Shown here one piece after another: positions 1 to 6,965 of a stretch of 16,562 nt of DNA (its first letter is position 1; each line of letters begins with the position of its first letter). The notes under the pieces were generated by a model. That model saw only the letters and a list, made by a program, of their open reading frames with translations. It did no database searches and was not told the DNA's origin. The DNA comes from JBKBXU01 sp046313675. GTDB lineage: Bacteria > Bacteroidota > Bacteroidia > Cytophagales > Cytophagaceae. The position numbers were made by a program, and so were the translations under genes. The stretch is from assembly GCA_046313675.1 (NCBI GenBank), contig JBKBXU010000066.1, positions 1 to 16,562 on the forward strand. The letters are read 5' to 3'.

Positions 1-112
1 TTTGGTCAATAAGACCTGAAGAGTGTACAAAGATGTCTTCACCTGAATCATCTGGCTTAATAAACCCAAATCCTTTTGAGTCATTAAAAAATTTTACTGT
101 TCCTTTTTGCAT
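1..112 (-). CDS. Cold-shock domain protein, partial (3' end outside window)
   Basis: The complement starts with ATG at 110-112 and encodes MQKGTVKFFNDSKGFGFIKP..., then DDSGEDIFVHSSGLIDQ, before running off the window edge after 37 codons. RNP1 (KGFGFI, residues 13-18) and RNP2 (DIFVH, 26-30) are intact, which defines a CspA-type five-stranded OB fold that binds single-stranded RNA and DNA. Members act as RNA chaperones at low temperature or during growth transitions. It is nearly identical to the next cold-shock gene at 272-463 on the same strand, so the two are a tandem duplicate pair. The 159-nt spacing, with a terminator in between, suggests each has its own promoter. Family assignment is certain; whether it is cold-inducible cannot be told. 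Confidence 0.93.
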   Translation of the reverse strand, partial: MQKGTVKFFNDSKGFGFIKPDDSGEDIFVHSSGLIDQ

Positions 113-206
113 TGTTTTATTAATTGTAATTGTCTAAATATAATACGATTTAATTAAAGGGAAAGTTCATTATAAGGTTAAAATAATTCTCCCTGAATTG
201 TTAAAC

Positions 207-235
207 AAAAAACCACCCCAAAAAGGATGGTTTTT
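207..235 (-). terminator. Rho-independent terminator downstream of the 272-463 cold-shock gene
   Basis: AAAAACCACCC (207-217 region) and GGATGGTTTTT (225-235) pair with one mismatch around a short A-rich loop. The flanking A and T runs would give a U-tract in either direction. It lies 36 nt past the stop of the minus-strand cold-shock gene and so separates the two csp transcripts. Confidence 0.7.
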
Positions 236-271
236 GAAGTATGATTATTAATAAAGATATAATATATATTC

Positions 272-463
272 TTAATTAGCTAATTCTACGTTTACGGCGT
301 TCATACCTTTTTTACCTCTTTCAAGTTCATACGTAACTTTATCGTTTTCACGAATTTCGTCAATAAGACCTGAAGAATGTACAAAGATATCTTCACTTGA
401 ATCTGATGGCTTAATAAAACCAAATCCTTTTGTACTGTTAAAAAACTTTACTGTTCCTTGCAT
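272..463 (-). CDS. Cold-shock domain protein (CspA family)
   Basis: A complete 63-residue protein, slightly shorter than E. coli CspA (70 residues). RNP1 is KGFGFI (residues 12-17) and RNP2 is DIFVH (25-29). The aromatic residues that stack on bases in this family (F8, F9, F14, F16, F27) are present. The C-terminal part ends with a GKKGMNAVNV segment as in bacterial Csp proteins. It probably acts as a cytoplasmic RNA chaperone or transcription antiterminator. It is the upstream member of a tandem pair with the partial gene at 1-112. Its 5' region contains a perfect inverted repeat at 503-520 and a possible larger fold at 561-651. Long structured leaders are known for cspA-type genes elsewhere, but that role here is only inferred. 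Confidence 0.95.
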   Translation of the reverse strand: MQGTVKFFNSTKGFGFIKPSDSSEDIFVHSSGLIDEIRENDKVTYELERGKKGMNAVNVELAN

Positions 464-502
464 TGTGTTAATTTTTAATTTTTTATAGGTAATGTTTTAA
501 TA

Positions 503-520
503 AGAAGAAAAGTTTCTTCT
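503..520. repeat. Perfect inverted repeat in the cold-shock gene leader
   Basis: AGAAGAAA-AG-TTTCTTCT: 8-bp arms with a 2-bp spacer, 40 nt upstream of the start codon at 463. The loop is too short for a stable RNA hairpin unless the inner pairs open. As DNA it could be a protein-binding site. Function unknown. Confidence 0.4.
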
Positions 521-560
521 CTGCAGAATAAGTCAAGATAAACAACAAAAAACTGAGATA

Positions 561-651
561 TAAATAATTATAAGAGCAGGTACTGTTGATGGCACTATCA
601 CTAAATTGCTCTGCAATATTGCAGCTAAAAATGAGAATACCTAATTATTTA
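561..651. other. Non-coding region with possible structured RNA (within gap 465-764)
   Basis: The 300-nt gap between the cold-shock gene and the outer-membrane gene has no credible ORF. Inside it, TAAATAATTA (561-570) is the exact complement of TAATTATTTA (642-651). GGTA (579-582) pairs with TACC (638-641) directly inside that stem, leaving an 8-nt bulge. The enclosed sequence contains a perfect 14-bp palindrome, CTGCAATATTGCAG (611-624). Together these could fold as one long stem with an inner hairpin, possibly the leader of the minus-strand cold-shock mRNA. The outer arms are pure A/T in AT-rich DNA, so chance is a real alternative. Confidence 0.25.
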
Positions 652-705
652 TAAATTAATTAAAACAATCGCCCGACATAAATCAAAACAGGGCAGAATA
701 ATGAA

Positions 706-737
706 ACAGCTACACCTTTATAATAAGATGTAGCTGT
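706..737 (-). terminator. Hairpin downstream of the outer-membrane protein gene
   Basis: ACAGCTACA (706-714) and TGTAGCTGT (729-737) form a perfect 9-bp stem with a 14-nt loop, 28 nt past the stop of the minus-strand gene at 765-1472. On the minus strand it is followed by a T-rich but interrupted run (TTTCATTATT). A terminator is the likeliest reading, though the U-tract is imperfect. Confidence 0.5.
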
Positions 738-764
738 GCATTTGAAGTTAACCACCTATTATTT

Positions 765-1472
765 TTATTCATCAAAATACAGATCTCTTGACGGCTCTCT
801 GAAAACCCTTCCTCCAAAAGTATGGCCTATAGTAAACATGCCTTGGGTTTGATGTGGCACATTTCCGCCTTCAAAGTTCCGTATACTGTGAATTCGTCCA
901 AGGCCATATCCATACCGTACGCCAATATTTAAACCCTGAGCAAATTCATAGGCAATACCTACTACACCAGAAAGATCTACGAAATTACCACCTGCATACC
1001 TCTGGATAAATTCACGCCCTCCAAAATCTATATATCGGTCCTTTGAACCTAATTGATTAGACAATTGGGGGCCTGCAAGAAAATGAAAACCTCCTGCCAC
1101 ATTAAACCTGAATAAAACAGGTATATCCATATAATCATAACTTTCCATATAAAAAGGAAAAGACTCCTCTGTTCCGGGGTATACATATTGCCCTCTTGGC
1201 CCGACAAATGAACGCCTTGAAAACAAGAACTCCGGTTGTAGCGCAAAGAATTCCGTAAAATTCAGCGTGGCATAAAAACCTAAATGATAGCCTTCCAGAT
1301 TATTTCCTCCAAAGATATCCCTTTCCCCTGCCGGCGAAGCAAAATTGGTACCTCCCCGTATACCCATAGACGATTGCGGCCGTTGGGCAAATACCGAATC
1401 ACTCATAATTAACATTCCCACTATGAGGAACATCATTTTCATATACACTTTCATTCTTCCCATCCTATCCAT
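765..1472 (-). CDS. Outer-membrane beta-barrel protein (PorT/OMP_b-brl type)
   Basis: A 235-residue protein (229 if translation starts at the third Met, codon 1452-1454). It has a Sec signal peptide: a basic start, a hydrophobic run (FLIVGMLIM), then SDSVFA before Q, with cleavage expected near residue 29. The rest is alternating amphipathic strands rich in Gly and aromatics, such as GIRGGTNF, GYHLGFYATLNFTEFFALQPEF, YMDIPVLFRF, FHFLAGPQL and GLNIGVRYGYGLGRI. This is the eight-strand porin-family/PorT-like pattern common in Bacteroidota. The conserved 'LQPE-LFS...YxDIPVLFRF' block is typical of the family. It should sit in the outer membrane; its cargo or partner is unknown. It is a single gene with no same-strand neighbour close by. 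The three in-frame ATGs at the N-terminus make the exact start uncertain. Confidence 0.85.
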   Translation of the reverse strand: MDRMGRMKVYMKMMFLIVGMLIMSDSVFAQRPQSSMGIRGGTNFASPAGERDIFGGNNLEGYHLGFYATLNFTEFFALQPEFLFSRRSFVGPRGQYVYPGTEESFPFYMESYDYMDIPVLFRFNVAGGFHFLAGPQLSNQLGSKDRYIDFGGREFIQRYAGGNFVDLSGVVGIAYEFAQGLNIGVRYGYGLGRIHSIRNFEGGNVPHQTQGMFTIGHTFGGRVFREPSRDLYFDE

Positions 1473-1881
1473 CTCTTATTAACAGTATATAATTAAAGAA
1501 CAGCTATAAAAAACGATTGTTCAGATTGTATGATCTATGAACAGAAAATTGCCACTCATTCATGTTTCACGGTTTTTATTTTATATTATCGACACGGAAA
1601 TTTCCTCTTCTTTACATTATAAAAATTATGAATAGACTTAAAAACCTGAACTGCCTAAGCTCAATATTGGACTTTACCGGCTTTTTTTCAAACAAAAGCT
1701 TCGTTTTCCGGTTAATTCTTTGTAGTTTCACATATTCGATCTCAATTTTTAGTGTACCAAAAGCTTTTCAAGCCCATGCGCTTGCACTAACATCTCTCAT
1801 TAAAAAGCTGTTAAAAAGTTTATAATAATTAATGATTTTACAGGAAACTGTAAGTTGTTATCTATTGATGTACCTTAAGTT
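1473..1881. other. AT-rich intergenic region between divergent genes
   Basis: About 410 nt separate the minus-strand beta-barrel gene from the plus-strand seven-gene operon and should carry both promoters. I could not find a convincing Bacteroidota promoter (TTTG with TAnnTTTG at the usual spacing). An 87-codon open frame at 1562-1825 has no recognisable domain and a phenylalanine-, leucine- and serine-rich composition expected from AT-rich non-coding DNA. I do not call it a gene. Confidence 0.5.
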
Positions 1882-2337
1882 TTGTATTTAGTAAGATTAT
1901 TAAAACATATTACCCCAAGACCTCTACTTGTATTAATACAATGCTTTGTACTCCTGCCCTACTGCACCTGTGCCGCTGATTTTCGTGTAGATGATTATCA
2001 TATAAAAAATAATAACGGACATATAAAACTTCAGTGGGATGCCACTGACCATGCCATAGTTGAGGTTCAAAAATCCCAAACCCCAAATTTCAGCGACTTT
2101 TCCATAGTATATAAAGGAATTGACCGTGCCAGCTTTATTTCCGGTCTGGACAATGGCCTGCATTATTTCAGAGTACGTGAAGTTGACTCCGGGTGGTCTC
2201 CTACCCTGACGTTAGAAGTAAAACATCAATCCTTAAAACTGGCCTTCATACTTTTTTCTATGGGAGCGCTGGTCTTTCTTTTAACCGTATTTGTAGTAGT
2301 CAAAGGAGCTAAACAGGCAGGCAAAGAAAATGGATAA
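1882..2337 (+). CDS. Periplasmic fibronectin-III-like protein with C-terminal membrane anchor
   Basis: First gene of the seven-gene operon. The 151-residue product has a hydrophobic N-terminal signal (PLLVLIQCFVLLPYCTCAA, residues ~14-32). A single fibronectin-III-like beta domain follows (~33-113), with IKLQWDATDHAIVEVQKS, then SGLDNGLHYFRVREV and SPTLTLEV. One transmembrane helix (LAFILFSMGALVFLLTVFVV, ~119-138) and a short basic cytoplasmic tail end the protein. The domain should face the periplasm and may assist the neighbouring symporter, for example in substrate capture or gating; that is inference. The frame opens only at a TTG (1882) just after an in-frame stop. The nearest ATG (1868) is in another frame, so the start is uncertain. 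The 3' end overlaps an ATG at 2330 that would be the natural start of the next gene. Confidence 0.6.
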   Translation: MYLVRLLKHITPRPLLVLIQCFVLLPYCTCAADFRVDDYHIKNNNGHIKLQWDATDHAIVEVQKSQTPNFSDFSIVYKGIDRASFISGLDNGLHYFRVREVDSGWSPTLTLEVKHQSLKLAFILFSMGALVFLLTVFVVVKGAKQAGKENG

Positions 2338-2373
2338 TCAATCACATATTATTTCCCCTGAAACCGGTCAATA

Positions 2374-3771
2374 TTGTGGATATTCCTGGGCTTTTACTGG
2401 GGACGAAAGGCTAAAAACATGGATGGCTATATGCTTGCCGGAAGAAATGTAGGCCTGGCGTTCGGTGCGGCTACTGCTATGGCCACTTGGGTTACTTCCA
2501 ATACTACCATGCTTGCCCCACAGTTTGCACTCGAACTGGGTGTATGGGGAATGATCGCATACGCCACAGCTTCCTTTGGCTTATTCCTCTTTGCTCCATT
2601 GGCTAAAAGAATTAAGCAATTAATGCCAAAAGGATACACCAGCGGTGATTTTATCCGCCTCCGGTACGGAAAATCAACCTGGCTTTTGTTTTTATTTATA
2701 AGTATTTTCTATGGATTTACCTGGTTGATAAGCATGGGGATGGCCGGAGGCATTCTCATGAATGCGATTGCCGGAATCCCTTATGAAATCGGCATGAGTG
2801 TCATCCTTGCTGTATGCGTCATATATACCTTATATGGCGGTATGTATGCGGTAATCGGTACGGATTTTATCCAATCACTGATCATCCTTATAGGTATTGT
2901 AATTGTTGGCATCGGAGTGCTCTCACAGGTGGAAATAAGTTCAGTACGAACAGACATTTTGCAGGAGAAACCCATGTTGATGAGTGTACTTCTGCCGGCA
3001 GCTATCATGGCTATTTTCAATAATTTATTATTTGGGCTGGGCGAAGTATTCCATAGCAATGTCTGGTGGAGCCGCGCCTTTGCCATGCGGGAAAATATAG
3101 GAAAAAAAGCTTACAACCTTGCAGGCTTATTCTGGCTGCCTGTTCCCATTGCCGCTGGCTTTATAGCCCTTACCAGTGGCTCCCTGGGTGTAAACATTAC
3201 CAGTCCGGATATGGTGGGACCTATGGTTGCTGCACATGTGCTGGGAAAAGTAGGCTCTGTGGTCGTATTTGCAGTTTTTTTCTGCTCCCTGGCTTCCAGC
3301 ATCGATAGCTTACTTGCAGCTACTTCAGACTTAATCACAGAAGACATTTACCGTAAAATGATCAACCCTGAAGCCAATGAGAAAAAGATCAGTCGGGTAT
3401 CAGGAGGTATAATAATAAGCCTCGGTTTGCTCGCATGGCTGGTTTGCCTGCCCAGAATTGGTACGCTGGCAACCGTGCTCTTCTTTGCCGGGCCTATGGT
3501 TGGCAGTACCATTTGGCCTATAGCAACCGGTTTATTCTGGAAAAGAGCCAATTCCAGAGGTGCCTTCTGGGGTATGTTGTTGGGAACAGGTGTCGGACTG
3601 GCAGCCTACTTCCAATTGGGATGGTATACTGCTTCACTGGTTGGAGCAGCCGTTTCAATGCTTACGGTAATCGTTTGCACCTACCTGCTACCCGGAAATT
3701 TTGACTGGAATGTCCTGAATGAAAGTAAAACCAACGAAGAACCTGAATGTATTTCTCCGAAACATTTATAA
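2374..3771 (+). CDS. Sodium:solute symporter (SSS), resembling the urea/DUR3 branch; N-terminus apparently frameshifted
   Basis: An inner-membrane Na+-coupled importer of the SSS family with about 12 helices visible. Hallmarks are YMLAGRN (residues 19-25), YGGMYAVIGTDFIQS (154-168) and the sodium-site helix SLASSIDSLLAATSDLITED (305-324). The stretch from GEVFHSNVWWSRA through KAYNLAGLFWLPVPIAAGF to EDIYRKMINPEANEKKISRVS closely follows the pattern of DUR3-type urea permeases, so urea or a ureide is a plausible substrate (inference). The open frame begins at a TTG and covers only the end of helix 1, giving 465 residues against the usual 480-520. An ATG at 2330, overlapping the previous stop and followed by a normal-looking MDNQSHIISPET, lies in another frame. 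One base (mod 3) is missing between about 2362 and 2376. A real deletion, a sequencing error or a programmed -1 shift would each explain this. The 3' end overlaps the next small gene by 25 nt. Confidence 0.88.
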   Translation: MWIFLGFYWGRKAKNMDGYMLAGRNVGLAFGAATAMATWVTSNTTMLAPQFALELGVWGMIAYATASFGLFLFAPLAKRIKQLMPKGYTSGDFIRLRYGKSTWLLFLFISIFYGFTWLISMGMAGGILMNAIAGIPYEIGMSVILAVCVIYTLYGGMYAVIGTDFIQSLIILIGIVIVGIGVLSQVEISSVRTDILQEKPMLMSVLLPAAIMAIFNNLLFGLGEVFHSNVWWSRAFAMRENIGKKAYNLAGLFWLPVPIAAGFIALTSGSLGVNITSPDMVGPMVAAHVLGKVGSVVVFAVFFCSLASSIDSLLAATSDLITEDIYRKMINPEANEKKISRVSGGIIISLGLLAWLVCLPRIGTLATVLFFAGPMVGSTIWPIATGLFWKRANSRGAFWGMLLGTGVGLAAYFQLGWYTASLVGAAVSMLTVIVCTYLLPGNFDWNVLNESKTNEEPECISPKHL

Positions 3772-3869
3772 ACGTATTGATTTTGTTTGCCCTGCTGGGC
3801 GTAAGTGCTACGAGTGTAGCCTTAATAGTACTTTTTATTAAAGATATTAAAACGAAAAAGCTATGGTAA
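3747..3869 (+). CDS. 40-residue single-helix membrane protein, probable symporter accessory subunit
   Basis: ATG at 3747 opens a 40-codon frame that overlaps the symporter 3' end by 25 nt and the start of the carbamoyltransferase gene by 7 nt. The product has a short acidic N-terminus (MYFSET), one hydrophobic helix from about residue 7 to 31 (FINVLILFALLGVSATSVAL then IVLFI) and a basic tail (KDIKTKKLW). The charge pattern predicts N-out/C-in topology. Several SSS transporters work with very small one-helix partners encoded next to them, and this position and architecture match that arrangement. The function is inferred from context. It is easily missed because of its size and because it is nested between two overlapping genes; the overlaps on both sides argue for translational coupling. 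Confidence 0.72.
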   Translation: MYFSETFINVLILFALLGVSATSVALIVLFIKDIKTKKLW

Positions 3870-4960
3870 CTCAAAAATTTGATTCTAAAAATGCGGTAGA
3901 TATAGACCCATTGGAATCCGATGGATTAAACCCTGATCCGGAAAAGTTAATTGGGAAAGATACCATTAACCTGAATATCTTAAAGAGATTGACGGGACAA
4001 AGTATCCTTTCCGTAAACCAGTTTGACAAAGAGCTGGTACTGGAAATTTGTAAGTTTGCAGCCTTGCTGGAAAGCACCGAAATTGCCCAATGCCATCCTT
4101 TGGATGGGAAAATCATTGTCACCGCCTTTTTTGAGCCCAGTACACGTACAAGGCTTTCTTTTGAAAGTGCCGTCCTGCGTCTGGATGGTAAAATTGTAAG
4201 TATTTCCGATGGAAAAACTACCGGACAGGCCAAAGGTGAATCTTTATCAGATATAGGTGAAATGTTTAACGCCTATGGCGATTGCGTGGTCATGCGGCAT
4301 ACCGAAACCTGCGCCGTGGAAGAAATCCTGCAAAACCTGCGTATCCCTCTAATCAACGCAGGTAATGGTTCAGGCGAGCACCCTACTCAGTCGCTGGCAG
4401 ACTGGTTTGCCATCCTCAAATGGAAGCCAAAGCTTAAAGAAACCATGAAACCGGAAGATCAGATTCATCTGGGGATATTGGGAACGCCCGGAAGCATGCG
4501 TGCAGTAAACAGTTTTCTGCGCATGTCCCTCCTATTTAAAGATGGCATCAAACATATTTCCATTATATCGGAAATGGCCGACCCTCTTGGAGAAGAGCTT
4601 TCCACCTTATTGGAGGAATCCGGAATCCCTTTTACAATTACAAACAATGTCAATGATGTAGTCAGCGATCTTGATGTGATTTACATGAACTCCATTGCCT
4701 TTCTGGGAGACAGCTATAAATCATTGGACTCCAGATTTAAACTAAATGAGGAGACAAAGCTAAAGGAAGATGCCGTGGTCTTGCACCCATTGGCACGACT
4801 TGATGAACTGGATCCGATATTTGACGGAACAAACCATAACCTGTACTTTACACAGGCACATGGAGCCGTCTTTATAAGGCAGGCACTGTTTATTTCGGTG
4901 CTAAACCGATTTGACAGACTACCAAAAGAAAAAGTACCAACAAATAAATTTTCAATCTAA
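3863..4960 (+). CDS. Aspartate-carbamoyltransferase-like enzyme with altered second-substrate site
   Basis: A 365-residue member of the ATCase/OTCase family. The carbamoyl-phosphate site is complete: STRTR (residues 93-97), K124 in the KGES loop, RH (145-146) and HPTQ (173-176), plus R213 in SMRAVNS and HPL (308-310). The C-terminal half aligns with E. coli PyrB through YFTQAHGAVFIRQALF. The 230s loop, which in PyrB reads YMTRVQ and supplies Arg229 and Gln231 to hold the aspartate carboxylates, here reads YMNSIA (274-279), so both residues are lost. It also has a 45-residue N-terminal extension with no PyrB counterpart. No pyrI, pyrC or carA/B lies nearby. It most likely carbamoylates, or phosphorolytically decarbamoylates, a compound other than aspartate. 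Classical PyrB remains possible but unlikely. It lies 13 nt upstream of the amidotransferase gene. Confidence 0.85.
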   Translation: MVTQKFDSKNAVDIDPLESDGLNPDPEKLIGKDTINLNILKRLTGQSILSVNQFDKELVLEICKFAALLESTEIAQCHPLDGKIIVTAFFEPSTRTRLSFESAVLRLDGKIVSISDGKTTGQAKGESLSDIGEMFNAYGDCVVMRHTETCAVEEILQNLRIPLINAGNGSGEHPTQSLADWFAILKWKPKLKETMKPEDQIHLGILGTPGSMRAVNSFLRMSLLFKDGIKHISIISEMADPLGEELSTLLEESGIPFTITNNVNDVVSDLDVIYMNSIAFLGDSYKSLDSRFKLNEETKLKEDAVVLHPLARLDELDPIFDGTNHNLYFTQAHGAVFIRQALFISVLNRFDRLPKEKVPTNKFSI

Positions 4961-4973
4961 CAGGAATAATAGT

Positions 4974-6965
4974 ATGTGTGGAATAACAGGATTTTGGAGA
5001 AAAGAAAAATTAGGCTCAGAAGCCAAACCTTATTTAAAAAGGATGGCGGACACTTTATATCACAGAGGCCCGGATGGATATGGCTACCATATAGATTCAG
5101 AAAAAGGATTGGGAATGGGCCATGCGCGTCTCTCGATCATTGACCTCGGAACCGGAGGCAGCCAGCCACTGTATGGAAGGGACAAACAAAACGTATTGAC
5201 AGTAAACGGGGAATTTTACGATTATAAACGCATCAGAACTAATCTGGTATTAGAAGGGAACCGGTTTAAAACCAAGAGTGACAGCGAAATTGCCCTGCCC
5301 TTATATGAAAAATATGGCTTAGATTTCGTAGAGCATCTGCGTGGTGAATTTGCCTTTGTGATGTATGATGCAAAAAATGATCAGCTCATCATGGTACGTG
5401 ACCGTTTCGGCATCAAACCGCTCTTCTATCATGTCGGGCAAGACGGCATATACTGGGGTTCTGAAATAAAAGCATTATTTGCCCACCCTGACGTACCAAG
5501 AAAATTTAACAACCAGGCCATCTTACATCAGCTTATGCATACCATGGTTCCGGGAACTTCTGCATTTGAAGGAATCAAAGCTTTGGAGCCCGGACACTTG
5601 TTGGTCATAAAGAAAAACGGCAGCAGCTTTGATCTCAAAGACATTAAGTATTGGGACATGGACTTCCCTCGGGAAAACGATCGCGACATGGAAAAAGATG
5701 CCGATTACCATATTCAGCAAACACAGGAGAAATTATCAGAAGCCGTAGCCTATCGATTGGAAGCAGACGTTCCTGTAGGATGTTACCTCTCCGGAGGCAT
5801 TGACAGCTGCTCAATGCTTGGCTTAGCCTCCTCTATGCAACAGTCTCCTGTTAAAGCATTTACCATTAGTTTTGACAATAAAGATTACGACGAAGCACAT
5901 ATAGCCAAGGAAATGGCTGACAGAGTCCGCGCCGATCAGGAGCAGATCATGCTGACCGCCGATGACCTCTACGGAGAAAACTACATCAAGACGCTGTGGC
6001 ACGCTGAGCGTACATTCTATAATACCCTTGGTGTGGCAAAATATTGTATGAGTAAGCGAGTGAGTGAATGCGACTACCGGGTCGTGGTTACGGGCGAGGG
6101 ATCTGATGAATTATTCGGAGGATATCCTTTCTTCAAAAGGGATATGTTACGCTTTGGTATGAAGGGCCATACAAAAGCTGAAATAGAAAGCTACCAAAAG
6201 TTGATGGAGGAATCGAATAAGCTGTTTAAGGGAGCAATTTTATCAGAAGAACAACTGAGCCACCAGGCGTTTGAAAGTATAGTCGGCTATACTCCTTCCT
6301 GGATACAACCATGGATGAATACCCTCGATATTGTAAGACCTTTGCTTCATGACGATATTCAGGAAGACCTGAAAGGATATGATCCTCTGACAGCCATCGC
6401 AGAAACATTTGACAAAGATCAACTGGATGGACGACATGTGCTGGACAAGGCGCAATATACCTGGAGTAAGACCATGCTTGAATGTCAGATCCTTAACTGG
6501 GGAGGTGACCGGGTTGATATGGCAAATTCTATGGAATCAAGGCCTGCATTCCTGGATCATAAAGTGGCGGAAATGGCCAGAGAGATACCTCCTCACTACC
6601 GTATACATGGCAATACCGAAAAATGGGTGCTGCGTGAGGCAATGAAAAATGTACTGCCCGAAGTCCTTTATAAAAGGGAAAAATTCGCCTTTATGGCACC
6701 TCCCGGACATACTGAAGAGAGAAAACGTAAAGCCATTGACAAGCTAATTTCCACTTATATGAATGATGACAAAATTCGTGAGGTTGGTTTGTTTGATGTA
6801 AAAAGACTGAATAACTTCCTGGATGGGTACAGAAATGATACGGACACCGTTTCATTAGTTCGGAAAGATGCCTTATTAAACCATTTGCTGGGATTGCATA
6901 TCCTTCATGACCAGTTTATCAAACAAAATGTAAATTCACCTAAGCAAGAGTTATGTCAATCTTAA
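4974..6965 (+). CDS. Glutamine-dependent asparagine-synthase-like amidotransferase (AsnB family)
   Basis: The start is placed at 4974 because this ATG is followed directly by Cys2, the N-terminal nucleophile of class II glutaminases. A longer frame from 4911 would bury it. The 663-residue product has a full glutaminase domain (1-~215) with HARLSIID (R52), VNGE (N78) and KSDSE (D103). A synthetase domain follows, with the PP-loop SGGIDS (273-278) and GEGSDELFGGY (374-384). Chemistry: glutamine hydrolysis feeds ammonia to an adenylated carboxylate, giving an amide; asparagine is the classical product. It is longer than E. coli AsnB (554). Sitting directly after the carbamoyltransferase-like gene, it may amidate a pathway intermediate, or may supply asparagine as the carbamoyl acceptor; both are inference. 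Its 3' end overlaps the next gene by 13 nt. Confidence 0.88.
   Translation: MCGITGFWRKEKLGSEAKPYLKRMADTLYHRGPDGYGYHIDSEKGLGMGHARLSIIDLGTGGSQPLYGRDKQNVLTVNGEFYDYKRIRTNLVLEGNRFKTKSDSEIALPLYEKYGLDFVEHLRGEFAFVMYDAKNDQLIMVRDRFGIKPLFYHVGQDGIYWGSEIKALFAHPDVPRKFNNQAILHQLMHTMVPGTSAFEGIKALEPGHLLVIKKNGSSFDLKDIKYWDMDFPRENDRDMEKDADYHIQQTQEKLSEAVAYRLEADVPVGCYLSGGIDSCSMLGLASSMQQSPVKAFTISFDNKDYDEAHIAKEMADRVRADQEQIMLTADDLYGENYIKTLWHAERTFYNTLGVAKYCMSKRVSECDYRVVVTGEGSDELFGGYPFFKRDMLRFGMKGHTKAEIESYQKLMEESNKLFKGAILSEEQLSHQAFESIVGYTPSWIQPWMNTLDIVRPLLHDDIQEDLKGYDPLTAIAETFDKDQLDGRHVLDKAQYTWSKTMLECQILNWGGDRVDMANSMESRPAFLDHKVAEMAREIPPHYRIHGNTEKWVLREAMKNVLPEVLYKREKFAFMAPPGHTEERKRKAIDKLISTYMNDDKIREVGLFDVKRLNNFLDGYRNDTDTVSLVRKDALLNHLLGLHILHDQFIKQNVNSPKQELCQS

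Noticed and set aside
1562..1825. 87-codon open frame in the AT-rich spacer before the operon
   Set aside because: No domain, no ribosome-binding site, composition expected from translated AT-rich DNA, and no link to neighbouring genes.
3871..4233. 120-codon frame opposite the carbamoyltransferase gene
   Set aside because: It is antisense to a strongly conserved coding region and has no recognisable domain.
3863..4960. Annotation as pyrimidine-pathway aspartate carbamoyltransferase (pyrB)
   Set aside because: Residues equivalent to Arg229 and Gln231 are replaced, an N-terminal extension is present, and no pyrimidine genes are nearby.
4911..4973. Longer N-terminus for the amidotransferase starting at 4911
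   Set aside because: It overlaps the previous gene and would place 21 residues before the catalytic Cys, which must become N-terminal after Met removal.
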